Virus record (IMG/VR): IMGVR_UViG_3300036791_000272
Location: 1-30,355 of that record
Source: a virus
Length of the DNA: 30,355 bases
Direction: 5' to 3' (one strand)
Below the pieces are notes generated by a model. That model was not told the origin of the DNA. It ran no database searches and saw nothing but the letters and a program-made list of their open reading frames with translations. Made by a program: the position numbers and the translations under genes. Below, piece after piece: positions 21,835-28,594 of the stretch; the stretch's first letter is position 1, and the number at the start of each line of letters is the position of its first letter.

Positions 21835-22083
21835 CGGCGGATTCTTTCCGGTGCGTTCGCGGTACACACGCCGCGCGACGCTTTCAGGGACGCGAAGCGA
21901 GACGTACACTCGCTTGCGTCCCTTTTTTAATTTCCCCGTGCCGAAGCGGATCACCCCGGCTTCATCGCGGAACCATTCGACGAGCGTCGTCCGCGACATG
22001 CGCCATGCGGTCGCGAGTTCCGAGATGAGATAGTGCCGCTCCAGAAAATCCGGTCGGCGTTCCTGTACTTCGCCGCGCTCCAT
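21829..22083 (-). CDS. Excisionase-like HTH protein
   Basis: This 84-residue protein has HYLISELATAWRMSRTTLVEWFRDEAGVIRFG, the helix-turn-helix and wing pattern of MerR/Xis-like DNA-binding proteins, then KKGRKRVYVSLRVPESVARRVYRER. It lies tail to tail with the integrase and could direct excision. The ATG 22083 shares one base with the upstream stop. The terminator of the integrase transcript is encoded inside this gene, on the other strand. Confidence 0.82.
   Translation of the reverse strand: MERGEVQERRPDFLERHYLISELATAWRMSRTTLVEWFRDEAGVIRFGTGKLKKGRKRVYVSLRVPESVARRVYRERTGKNPPL
21886..21928 (+). terminator. Integrase terminator inside the opposing gene
   Basis: AGGGACGC(g)AAGCGAG pairs with CTCGCTTGCGTCCCT around a 7-base loop and is followed by six T on the plus strand. 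The stem has about 15 pairs with one bulge. It lies 52 bp after the integrase stop and within codons of the HTH gene. The minus strand has no matching T-run at its end of the hairpin. Confidence 0.85.
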
Positions 22084-22451
22084 CACTGCGCCCTCAGATC
22101 TTCCGACTTTGGCGGCTCCAGCCAGCGGACGCGCTTGCCTTGCGCCCGCGCATACTTCAGTTCGGCCCGCGTGCTCTCGCCGATGTACTGGTTGCGATTC
22201 AAGATCAGCACCTCGTCGGCGATGTCGATCTTGCGCAAGTGCAGTTCGTCGAGCTTCTGCTTCTGCTCCCTACTCGCCTCGACGCGCATGTAGAAGGGCA
22301 CGGCGACGTCGTCGGTGATGAAGCCGCCGACCGTGATCACGATGTTGCCCGCCAGCGTGAAGAGAATGTTCTGCTCGATGTAGTCGCGCCAGAAGCGGTT
22401 CGAGCCGCATAGGCAGACTACCGTTGGCCGTGTATTGTTCGTTGCGTTCAT
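22083..22451 (-). CDS. Nucleoside 2-deoxyribosyltransferase-like protein
   Basis: This 122-residue protein shows PTVVCLCGSNRFWRDYIEQN, NIVITVGGFITDD, LHLRKIDIADEVLILNRNQYIGESTRAELKYARAQGKRVRWLE. The CGSNRF, the KIDIADEVL strand and the GESTRAE box (probable catalytic Glu) match the deoxyribosyltransferase-like fold often found in phages and DNA-damage or nucleotide-scavenging loci. The family swaps or removes bases from nucleosides. The substrate cannot be read from sequence. Confidence 0.82.
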   Translation of the reverse strand: MNATNNTRPTVVCLCGSNRFWRDYIEQNILFTLAGNIVITVGGFITDDVAVPFYMRVEASREQKQKLDELHLRKIDIADEVLILNRNQYIGESTRAELKYARAQGKRVRWLEPPKSEDLRAQ

Positions 22452-22678
22452 TCGTTATCCACCTTCTCGGATCGCATCCATTCAGACGCGCATTGGTCGC
22501 ATGAGCGAAGCTCCTGCCCCCGCCCTTCGAGCGGACGCATATCGAATACCTCATGCCCGCAGTCGAGCGCCAGTGAATCCATGTGCAGATTGTGTGGCGT
22601 CCGCGTCGCAATCCGCCGATTGAAGTCGCCCGCGTCACGCTTACGTCGCGCTTCGGTGATGATCTCTGGTCGCGTCAT
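22448..22678 (-). CDS. Zinc-binding protein, paralogue 1 (76 aa)
   Basis: Residues include TPHNLHMDSLALDCGHEVFDMRP and LRSCDQCASEWMRSEK. The CGH ... CxxC site matches the next gene upstream, whose LECGHRAYKNRM ... CWDCCEEWLKSRRE has the same order and spacing. The two are adjacent and overlap by 4 bp, so a tandem duplication is likely. Function unknown. Confidence 0.75.
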   Translation of the reverse strand: MTRPEIITEARRKRDAGDFNRRIATRTPHNLHMDSLALDCGHEVFDMRPLEGRGQELRSCDQCASEWMRSEKVDNE

Positions 22679-22899
22679 TTTTCGTTTTCCCTCCTGCTCT
22701 TAAGCCACTCTTCGCAGCAGTCCCAACACAGAAGCGAATCGCCCAGTGCCCGCAGCATTCGATTCTTGTATGCGCGATGGCCGCATTCCAGAACGGCCTC
22801 ATCCGTCCAGCGGTCCTGCTGTTTACGCGAAAGCACACGCCGCCAGAATTCGCCCGCTTCGAGCTTACGGCCAAATTCGACGAACATCCCCCCGGTCAT
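22675..22899 (-). CDS. Zinc-binding protein, paralogue 2 (74 aa)
   Basis: This protein shares the layout of the gene at 22448-22678: an N-terminal helical FGRKLEAGEFWRRVLSRK, then AVLECGHRAYKNRML, SLLCWDCCEEWLKS. ATG 22899 overlaps the upstream stop; an ATG four codons later has a poly-G tract upstream and is possible. Metal binding is inferred from Cys/His spacing. Confidence 0.72.
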   Translation of the reverse strand: MTGGMFVEFGRKLEAGEFWRRVLSRKQQDRWTDEAVLECGHRAYKNRMLRALGDSLLCWDCCEEWLKSRRENEK

Positions 22900-23282
22900 G
22901 TCGCACCGCGCTCTTCGTCCCCGTCGTCCACGCGAAAGCCGAAGCTCCCTTGCATCTCCGCGCTCGTCATCGCCTCGAAGCGCACAACCTCGTTGTTGTC
23001 CACGCGCACCAGCGCCTTCATGCCGGGGCGCGGGTTGTCGAGCATCGCGATCACTTCGACCGCGATCATCTCGCATCGGTTGTTGATCTTGCCCGTCAGT
23101 TCGCCGACGGACTGCTCGACGCTTTTGATCTGCGCCGAGAGCGCAGCCAGCGTACTGCTCTTCTCCACTCGAAGGTCAATGAGGTTTTGGGTCTGCTGCG
23201 CGAGATCCTCGCCGAGCTTGCGGATTTCCTCATCGGTAAAAACGCGCCGTATTTGCTCATAAAGCCGCCTGTCCGTTTCCAT
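22896..23282 (-). CDS. Coiled-coil phage protein
   Basis: This 128-residue protein is mostly a long coiled coil (VFTDEEIRKLGEDLAQQTQNLIDLRVEK, SAQIKSVEQSVGELTGKINN), followed by a compact end: NPRPGMKALVRVDNNEVVRFEAMTSAEMQ. I know the general pattern as a widespread phage early protein without function. ATG 23282 lies within the end of the PD-(D/E)XK-like gene (26-bp overlap). Confidence 0.78.
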   Translation of the reverse strand: METDRRLYEQIRRVFTDEEIRKLGEDLAQQTQNLIDLRVEKSSTLAALSAQIKSVEQSVGELTGKINNRCEMIAVEVIAMLDNPRPGMKALVRVDNNEVVRFEAMTSAEMQGSFGFRVDDGDEERGAT

Positions 23283-23799
23283 TCGTTTTTCTCCGTTGAA
23301 TTGACCGCGTTGCCTCTGGTGGAAGTTCGGCAATCGGTCGCAACTGCGACTTCGGAACAAAGAAGCCGAACTCATCACTCCCGTCGGGGTTGTTCCACCA
23401 TTCCGGCTGCTTCGCATCGTGACCATAGATCCAGCCGTGGACGCGGTATCCCTCCCATGCCTTGCCCGTCACGAGCAAAAAGATCGTAGTGTCGGGATCG
23501 GTGTCCCGCACGCGCAAGTCGTAATGATGTTCGCGCCGTGTTTTGACTTCGACGCCGCCGACATCCGCGTCACTGAACGAATTAGTTGGATTGGAGTAGT
23601 AGCAGTTCAACACTCTCGCCGCCGCGATCTCGCCGCCGCGACCGTCGATGTTGTAATCCCAGATGGACGCCGCTCGACGCGCCACGCCGCCGCGATGCTT
23701 CAATCCTTGACGTCGCGATTCGCGGATGTCGTGGAAGGCGTTAAAGAACGCCAGCGCGACTTCGTGAGGTTCGAGCTTGATCTCGATGTAATCAGCCAT
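23257..23799 (-). CDS. Putative PD-(D/E)XK-fold protein
   Basis: This 180-residue protein contains IDGRGGEIAAARVL (Glu57), FSDADVGGVEVKTRRE (Asp79, Glu84, Lys86), and later HGWIYGHDAKQPEWW with YxxxxLxP-like ends. The E, D, E-x-K order is that of restriction-endonuclease-like nucleases. The family is common in phage early regions and probably cuts DNA, but activity is not shown. Confidence 0.78.
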   Translation of the reverse strand: MADYIEIKLEPHEVALAFFNAFHDIRESRRQGLKHRGGVARRAASIWDYNIDGRGGEIAAARVLNCYYSNPTNSFSDADVGGVEVKTRREHHYDLRVRDTDPDTTIFLLVTGKAWEGYRVHGWIYGHDAKQPEWWNNPDGSDEFGFFVPKSQLRPIAELPPEATRSIQRRKTNGNGQAAL

Positions 23800-24022
23800 C
23801 CAGCCCCTCGAACAATGGCGGCACGCGGTCGCGCTTCAGTACGCGCTTCACGGGCACCCGCTTCGGCTTCGCGTGATGCGGATCGTCGCGCGGCAAGCCC
23901 TTGAAGAACTCCGCGTCGTCGCCGCGTAGCTTGCCGTGCAGCAGCCCGCCGCATCGGCACTTGCATCGCTTGGTTGCCGCCGTCTCGCATCGTCTCGCCG
24001 CCGACAGTGACAACCGCTTCAT
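23792..24022 (-). CDS. Small Cys-rich basic protein (76 aa)
   Basis: This protein begins MKRLSLSAARRCETAATKRCKCRCGGLLHGKLR and continues GDDAEFFKGLPRDDPHHAKPKRVPVKRVL. The clustered CKCRCGG could bind one metal. It is strongly basic and likely touches nucleic acid. The start overlaps the upstream stop by 4 bp. Function unknown. Confidence 0.7.
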   Translation of the reverse strand: MKRLSLSAARRCETAATKRCKCRCGGLLHGKLRGDDAEFFKGLPRDDPHHAKPKRVPVKRVLKRDRVPPLFEGLDG

Positions 24023-24225
24023 TTCGGCATCTCCAGATTGAACTGTGCCGCGTAGCTCTTCCCGTGCTGCGTGCAGAACGAGCGCTGAGTCGTCACCGGA
24101 TGAAAAAGCCCGAAGCGATTCTTCCTCACCGACGTCACGAACGCGACGTACGCCCGCCGCAATCCGCAGTGGCACATGCCCGTATCGCCGCCCTCGACGC
24201 GATGCATCACGCGTTCGGTCCTCAT
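24019..24225 (-). CDS. Small hypothetical protein (68 aa)
   Basis: The protein reads MRTERVMHRVEGGDTGMCHCGLRRAYVAF, HPVTTQRSFCTQHGKSYAAQFN. A CHCG plus CTQHG pair suggests a zinc site. ATG 24225 overlaps the upstream stop by 4 bp. No family recognised. Confidence 0.7.
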   Translation of the reverse strand: MRTERVMHRVEGGDTGMCHCGLRRAYVAFVTSVRKNRFGLFHPVTTQRSFCTQHGKSYAAQFNLEMPK

Positions 24226-24464
24226 GCTTCCCCTCTCTTCACGCGCTCCGCGAACTCGCGCATCTCGGCGTCGAGCGCGGCCATGATTTCGAGATCCCGT
24301 GCGGTCGCTTCCTCGCCCACGTCGAGAACGTTCATCACGAGCGCGTAGTACGCCCATGCGCCCGCGAAGAACGCACGCCGCATCTCGATTAGCTGCACGT
24401 CGCCCGCATCCTTCGGCATCACTCGCCGCCGGAACTCGTGCCACTGCGTCTCGATCAGTTTCAT
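24222..24464 (-). CDS. Small hypothetical helical protein (80 aa)
   Basis: The protein is MKLIETQWHEFRRRVMPKDAG, IEMRRAFFAGAWAYYALVMNVLD, DLEIMAALDAEMREFAERVKRG: three helices. The MRRAFFAGAWAYY segment recurs in many small phage proteins of this kind. It is not a clear membrane protein because the hydrophobic part is short. Function unknown. Confidence 0.73.
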   Translation of the reverse strand: MKLIETQWHEFRRRVMPKDAGDVQLIEMRRAFFAGAWAYYALVMNVLDVGEEATARDLEIMAALDAEMREFAERVKRGEA

Positions 24465-24622
24465 GCCATCTCCCGATACGGCGACGGACACGCCGCGTGC
24501 TGCGCGTCGATGCGCGTGAAGTAGTATTCGCCGCTCAACGTCACGATGCGGAGTAGTCCGCATTTCTCGCACGTCTCGACGCGCGAGGTCAGTCCAAGCG
24601 CGGTGAAGGTCCACTGATGCAT
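24461..24622 (-). CDS. Small CxxC protein (53 aa)
   Basis: This 53-residue protein (HQWTFTALGLTSRVETCEKCGLLRIVTL, YFTRIDAQHAACPS) has one CxxC and a distant Cys, consistent with a single zinc knuckle. It is linked by a 4-bp overlap to the next gene and by 1 bp to the gene upstream. Function unknown. Confidence 0.68.
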   Translation of the reverse strand: MHQWTFTALGLTSRVETCEKCGLLRIVTLSGEYYFTRIDAQHAACPSPYREMA

Positions 24623-24831
24623 CACGCGCCTCGCTTCGCCGCCAGCGTCTCGCGGGCGTCGATCTTCCGGCCCAGATCGAGGATCGCGTCCCACGGCACG
24701 GCGTGGAACTCGCGCGTGCCTTTCACGCGCACGCCGACGTAGAACGGGAACAGTTCGACGATGATCGGGCGCAGCCGCACCGTCGCCGCCGTCTCGCGCT
24801 TCAGCCGCTTCTCTTTGGTGATCTTCGTCAT
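24622..24831 (-). CDS. Small hypothetical protein (69 aa)
   Basis: The start ATG 24831 has GGGGGA upstream and overlaps the neighbour by 4 bp. The protein (TKEKRLKRETAATVRLRPIIVELFPFYVGVRVKGTREFHAVPWDAILDLGRKI) is a compact alpha/beta fold without known family. Confidence 0.7.
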   Translation of the reverse strand: MTKITKEKRLKRETAATVRLRPIIVELFPFYVGVRVKGTREFHAVPWDAILDLGRKIDARETLAAKRGA

Positions 24832-25022
24832 GCGTCCCCCCACGCCACGTTGTGTTCGATCTGTTCGATTGCTCGCTCCAAGTTGCGGATGCCGTCGCGC
24901 AGATGCTCGACGGTTGCATTCGACGGATATTCCTGTGGCGCACACGCCGCGTTGATATCGGTCACTGCCGCGAGAGCAGTCTGTCGCCAGCTGTAGATTC
25001 TTCCTTCCTTTAGATCAGGCAT
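24828..25022 (-). CDS. Small hypothetical protein (64 aa)
   Basis: The protein begins MPDLKEGRIYSWRQTALAAV and ends in a helix VEHLRDGIRNLERAIEQIEHNV. It is probably an alpha-helical dimer. It overlaps its neighbours by 4 and 8 bp. No family recognised. Confidence 0.68.
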   Translation of the reverse strand: MPDLKEGRIYSWRQTALAAVTDINAACAPQEYPSNATVEHLRDGIRNLERAIEQIEHNVAWGDA

Positions 25023-25299
25023 CGGGTTTCTCCAACGGCGCATGGCCGTGCTTCTCAAATTGCAGTTCTTTGGTTTCGTGAGTGAATGTCTGCCCGTCGT
25101 CCCACGTCACGACCGCGCGGCCCATGCCACGTACGCGGATAACCGTTCCCCATGTGGCATAACGCACCGCCGAATACGTCAAGTGACGGCGCATCTGCAC
25201 GCGGTCGCCGATGACCACGAGCGGGCCGAGATATCCGGCGCGGTAATAGCCCGAGATGCTCGTCTGGCCGATATCGTCGCCGCTGCTCCGTTTGGACAT
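25015..25299 (-). CDS. Small beta-rich hypothetical protein (94 aa)
   Basis: This protein contains GPLVVIGDRVQMRRHLTYSAVRYATWGTVIRVRGMGRAVVTWDDGQTFTHETKELQF. Repeated V-x-x-W-D-D-G turns resemble a small SH3/Tudor-like barrel of the kind that handles nucleic acids. The role is unknown. Start ATG 25299 shares one base with the next gene. Confidence 0.7.
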   Translation of the reverse strand: MSKRSSGDDIGQTSISGYYRAGYLGPLVVIGDRVQMRRHLTYSAVRYATWGTVIRVRGMGRAVVTWDDGQTFTHETKELQFEKHGHAPLEKPDA

Positions 25300-25526
25300 C
25301 ACTTCCCCTTGCACTCGTGGCCGCTCTTCTTCACCCAGTCGGCGCACGCTTTGCAGTACTCCTGACACCAGACGCACGGCACCAGCACGTCGTATCTTTC
25401 GTCGTCGATGCTCTCTGGGATCGAGCCAGAGCCGCCACAATGCGGGCACGCCCCCTTTGGCGCGTCGAGCGGCGACTCGCAGAGGAACGCCGGAACGTGC
25501 TTCCGCCCCATTCGGATGTATCTCAT
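25299..25526 (-). CDS. Small double zinc-knuckle protein (75 aa)
   Basis: GACPHCGGSGSIP and VPCVWCQEYCKACADWVKKSGHEC give two CxxC pairs plus further cysteines, the DnaJ-type CxxCxGxG pattern. Such small proteins are common in early phage operons. The function is unknown. The start ATG (25526) overlaps the neighbour by 4 bp. Confidence 0.75.
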   Translation of the reverse strand: MRYIRMGRKHVPAFLCESPLDAPKGACPHCGGSGSIPESIDDERYDVLVPCVWCQEYCKACADWVKKSGHECKGK

Positions 25527-25720
25527 GCTTCCGGCACCTTGTAGGGCGTGAAGTTCGGATTGCCCCGGTTGATCGCGTTGACGAATCGAAGCAGCGTCAA
25601 TAAGATCCCCTTATCGCCCGCCGCCGCGCCCGTAGCATAGCCGAGAAGGATCATCAACCTGTCGTACTCGTCGCGCGTGAACGTGACGCGGACGCAGTCC
25701 TGCTCGAACGTCGTCTGCAT
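25523..25720 (-). CDS. Small hypothetical protein (65 aa)
   Basis: The protein is MQTTFEQDCVRVTFTRDEYDRLMILLGYATGAAAG followed by LLRFVNAINRGNPNFTPYKVP, a conserved NAINRGNPNFTPY stretch seen in other small phage proteins. It lies 6 bp after the RecT stop and may act with the recombination pair, but this is only position. Confidence 0.72.
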   Translation of the reverse strand: MQTTFEQDCVRVTFTRDEYDRLMILLGYATGAAAGDKGILLTLLRFVNAINRGNPNFTPYKVPEA

Positions 25721-25726
25721 GTCGTC

Positions 25727-26683
25727 TTACTCCGCTTTGGTTGTCGGCGCGTCGGCGGGCTGCGCGGGATCGGCCCCGGCGTCATGCGCGAAACTGGGCG
25801 CGTTCATGATCGTGTCCCGCGCGGTGAGGCGCTTCTGTGGCTCGTCGCCCGTCATCAGTTCGCTCCAGCCGCTGATATCGACGGCCTCGTCGTCGCGCTC
25901 GACCGCATCGCGCACTTCGGGCGAGAGCGGCAACCACTTCGAGTGGCGGCGGAACGCGCTCTTCTTGCCCATCTCGTCGTAGTCGGTCGCCCACGGGCCG
26001 TTATCCGGCGACTTGCTCCGCTGGCGGATCTTCTCGACTTCGGTCGGCGTGAGCACGATGAAGTCTTCGCTCCCGTCCTTCAGCTTGACGAAGCTGTAAT
26101 ACGCGATCTTCTTCGTGCCGCGATCCACGCCGATCTTGTGCTTCAGATGCGCGTCGGTGCCGTAGCTGTAGCTCCATTCGTCCTTGTCGTAGACCACGTC
26201 GGCGTGAATGTAGCTCACGTCGCCGGATCGGCGCACGAGTTCAGCCAAGCCCTTGTAGTCGATGATCAGCGTGCATTCGACCAGCGTCCGCCGCTGCTTA
26301 CACTCGCACTTGCTGCACTGCTGGCCCTTGTGCGTGTCCATCTCGTGGCCGCACTGGCACATTTTGTTGTTTCTGAACGGGATCAGATGCGCCCGCCGCC
26401 CGTCGGGTTCCAGGCCGTATGCGCTGAGATCGAGCAGACATCGGAAGACAGTTTCCTTCGAGCAGTCGGCGAGAGCGGGCGTGCGCAGCATGGCCGTAAG
26501 CGTGACGCGCACGAAGCGTTCCGGCGTGATCGTGCGCGGCAACACGGCCTTTAGGGCGCCCTTGAATTCCGGCCCCTGAATCAGATCGCGCAGCGTGCGG
26601 GGCTGGCGGGCGAGTTGCTCCGTCGCGGCGTCGATCAGTTCCTTCTTCACGCCGGGATCGCTGATGGGTGCTTGCGGGTTCAT
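25727..26683 (-). CDS. recT: RecT-type single-strand annealing protein with zinc insertion
   Basis: This 318-residue protein shows the RecT layout: LRDLIQGPEFKGALKAVLPRTITPERFVRVTLTAML, then LLDLSAYGLEPDGRRAHLIPF, TLIIDYKGLAELVRRSGDVSYIHADVVYDKDEW, and DEMGKKSAFRRHSKWLPL. Between the two halves, residues 108-132 hold CQCGHEMDTHKG and CSKCECKQRR, a Cys/His-rich insert not present in standard RecT. It anneals phage DNA ends for recombination. The Pro/Ala C-terminus is flexible. It overlaps the exonuclease gene by 4 bp. Confidence 0.93.
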   Translation of the reverse strand: MNPQAPISDPGVKKELIDAATEQLARQPRTLRDLIQGPEFKGALKAVLPRTITPERFVRVTLTAMLRTPALADCSKETVFRCLLDLSAYGLEPDGRRAHLIPFRNNKMCQCGHEMDTHKGQQCSKCECKQRRTLVECTLIIDYKGLAELVRRSGDVSYIHADVVYDKDEWSYSYGTDAHLKHKIGVDRGTKKIAYYSFVKLKDGSEDFIVLTPTEVEKIRQRSKSPDNGPWATDYDEMGKKSAFRRHSKWLPLSPEVRDAVERDDEAVDISGWSELMTGDEPQKRLTARDTIMNAPSFAHDAGADPAQPADAPTTKAE

Positions 26684-27660
26684 GCCGCGACCTCTTTCGC
26701 TTCCGCCGCCGCTTCCGCGAGTGACGGATGGCTGATGTGAATCCGGCGTACGTTCGGCTTCGGGTGCGTGTAGAACTCCTCGCGCTCCTGACGCTGCGCC
26801 GGATCTTTCACGAACTCGTGCAGAAGCCCGATCGCCATCGGCTTGTAGTCGATCACGCTGGAGTCCTTCGGCTTGCGCCAAGTGAATCGACCGCGCTCTC
26901 CCCATCGCAGCCCCTCGTCGTCGCCGATGGCTTGCTTGATCAGGTTCTCGTACGTGTCGCGCTCCGTGGCGAGCTTCTTCTCCGCGATCCGTACCACAAG
27001 GTAAGCGTTGAGCAGTTGCGCCTCTTCGGGGGTCGCCTCGCGGATCGGCGGAAAGTGCATCGGGTGCATCCGCTGGAGCCACTGCGCGGCTTCGCGGCTG
27101 GCTCCCATCGCGGGCATCTCGTCGCCGATGATGTACCGCTCCCACCATTCGCCGACCCGCGCCACCATGACCTTCTCGACTTCCTCGTCGCGCGTGAACG
27201 TGTAGAAGCGTAGCCAGCCGCCGACGAGCGCGGCGACGAGACACTTGCTGAAGCCGAGCAGCAGCATGTACCAGATGCACTGAAGCTGCACGAAGAGCGG
27301 AGCCTCGTCGGCTTCGTGGCCCCAGTCCTTCCAGCGATCCGAGCCGACGACCTTCACCTCGACGACGGTATCGTCGCCCTTGACCCATCCGTCGGGCGTG
27401 CCGCCGACGAGCGGAAGCGTCGGATGGCGCAGCGTGGCGCGATTCGGGATGATCTCGCATCCGAGAATGCGCCCCGCCGCGTCGATGATCCCCGGCTCCA
27501 GGCACGTTCCCAGAATCATGTGCGAATCCGGCGTATCCTCGATCTCGCCGCCGCCCTTGTAGTGATTCCAGACATCCCACGCCGTCATGAACGGATGCAC
27601 GCCGAAGATCGCCGGAACGCGCGATCCGGTCATCAGACTATTTCGGACTCGATGATCCAT
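26680..27660 (-). CDS. YqaJ-type viral exonuclease
   Basis: This 326-residue exonuclease partners RecT. Its YqaJ features are TGSRVPAIFGVHPFMTAWDVW, ILGTCLEPGIIDAA (Glu55), PLVGGTPDGWV (Asp90), and VVEVKVVGS (Glu101, Lys103). It resects DNA 5' ends so that RecT can anneal them. The C-terminal half is helical and longer than in small lambda-type exonucleases. The start at ATG 27660 overlaps the upstream gene by 23 bp. Confidence 0.92.
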   Translation of the reverse strand: MDHRVRNSLMTGSRVPAIFGVHPFMTAWDVWNHYKGGGEIEDTPDSHMILGTCLEPGIIDAAGRILGCEIIPNRATLRHPTLPLVGGTPDGWVKGDDTVVEVKVVGSDRWKDWGHEADEAPLFVQLQCIWYMLLLGFSKCLVAALVGGWLRFYTFTRDEEVEKVMVARVGEWWERYIIGDEMPAMGASREAAQWLQRMHPMHFPPIREATPEEAQLLNAYLVVRIAEKKLATERDTYENLIKQAIGDDEGLRWGERGRFTWRKPKDSSVIDYKPMAIGLLHEFVKDPAQRQEREEFYTHPKPNVRRIHISHPSLAEAAAEAKEVAA

Positions 27661-27847
27661 TGCTTCTCCTCCCCTTTAACTTGCTGATCCCCATTTGCTC
27701 TGCGGTCAGTCGATCCGACAGTACGACGGCGCAGTCATTGCAGACCCACACGCCGTCGAAGAGCCGCACGCCGGGGACTCTTCGGCACTGATCGCAGCGC
27801 ACGCCGAAGAGTTCCCGCTCGAACGCGCTCTGGATATACGCCGTCAT
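27638..27847 (-). CDS. Small zinc-ribbon protein (69 aa)
   Basis: The protein shows GVRCDQCRRVPGVRLFDGVWVCNDCAVVL, a tidy CxxC...CxxC zinc ribbon, with a Lys/Arg/Ser tail. It sits between the ribbon-helix-helix gene and the exonuclease. Function unknown; a nucleic-acid-binding cofactor of recombination is possible. Confidence 0.75.
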   Translation of the reverse strand: MTAYIQSAFERELFGVRCDQCRRVPGVRLFDGVWVCNDCAVVLSDRLTAEQMGISKLKGRRSNGSSSPK

Positions 27848-28137
27848 GCCGAGAGCGCCGTCTCCGCTTTTGCCGCCTTCTCCGTCTTCGGCGGACGACC
27901 GCGCTTGACGGCGATACTCTTCGGTGCCTTCTTGCGCGGCGGCACCTCCGCGAACTCCGCATCGGCGGGCGCGGGCGGCAGATGCTCCGCGATGAGTTCG
28001 ATCAGAATCGTACCTTGCGGGCAACTGCGCGGCTCCCGCTTCTCGCGCATCTGACACGCGTAATTCAGCCGCGCCAGAGTGTCCGCCGTAATACGGGTAT
28101 TCACCCGTGGAAATTTCTCGTCAATAGTTCGAGCCAT
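27844..28137 (-). CDS. Ribbon-helix-helix-like DNA-binding protein
   Basis: This 97-residue protein is the first gene after the early promoter. It has PRVNTRITADTLARLNYACQMREKREPRSCPQGTILIELIAEHLP, the strand-helix-helix of RHH regulators, and ends with VKRGRPPKTEK, an AT-hook-like motif. ATG 28137 has AGGAG upstream, and the leader is about 95 bases. It may autoregulate the operon. Confidence 0.78.
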   Translation of the reverse strand: MARTIDEKFPRVNTRITADTLARLNYACQMREKREPRSCPQGTILIELIAEHLPPAPADAEFAEVPPRKKAPKSIAVKRGRPPKTEKAAKAETALSA

Positions 28138-28238
28138 GAGACACACATCTCCTGTGTTAGTTCTGCGCTTCGTTGTCTGGGTCATCCTCGCGCCTGGAAG
28201 GTGTTTGCCGTCTGTCGGCGCGTCCCGTTGCAATTGAG

Positions 28239-28267
28239 AATATACGCCCGCCCAAAAAAGCCGTCAA
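28239..28267 (-). promoter_or_regulatory. Strong early leftward promoter
   Basis: On the minus strand TTGACG is followed by 17 bases and TATATT, close to sigma70 consensus. Transcription would start near 28232, upstream of the ribbon-helix-helix gene, and could run to 21829. A direct repeat GCAC-TAA-GCAC lies just upstream of the -35. Confidence 0.82.
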
Positions 28268-28570
28268 GTGCTTAGTGCCCTGTTTTCAGGTAGTTGGCAG
28301 TAACTCAGTAACGACGCACTTGTAGCGGGCTATGCTCGCGGAATGATGTTAGTAAGTGTATTGTCGATGCAGTGAAGATGTGGCGGCTGAATGTCGCGAT
28401 TTGTGGCAGCTATGGGGGAGGATGGCAATAACATCCGCAAATCAACTACATGTGTCGCCCGCGTACGCGGCGGGCCGCGCTCTTCTACTACCCGCATGAC
28501 GCATCAAGCGTATCCGAAAATTCACCGATTCGAGCCGCAATTCATAGCGGAAATCCGTCAATGCAGACCG

Positions 28571-28582
28571 TCGGAATTCCGA
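28571..28582. promoter_or_regulatory. 12-bp palindrome, candidate operator (copy 2)
   Basis: TCGGAATTCCGA, identical to 18297-18308. The near-copy CGGAAATCCG at 28548-28557 lies 24 bp away centre to centre, which would suit a cooperative pair on the same face of the helix. Confidence 0.5.
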
Positions 28583-28594
28583 TACGAATTCTTT

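Larger units (their letters stand above)
28138..28594. other. Gene-free control region
   Basis: These 457 bases between the AraC-like gene and the early operon hold no convincing gene. They contain the sigma70-like promoter at 28239-28267 and, near the AraC end, the palindrome at 28571-28582 with a near-copy CGGAAATCCG at 28548-28557. A plus-strand frame at 28391-28645 lacks a ribosome site and looks random. Confidence 0.6.

Noticed and set aside
25727-27580. Fusion of an exonuclease-like N-terminus to RecT
   Set aside because: The first ~300 residues are a shadow frame of the YqaJ-type gene. The RecT start at 26683 overlaps that gene by the usual 4 bp.
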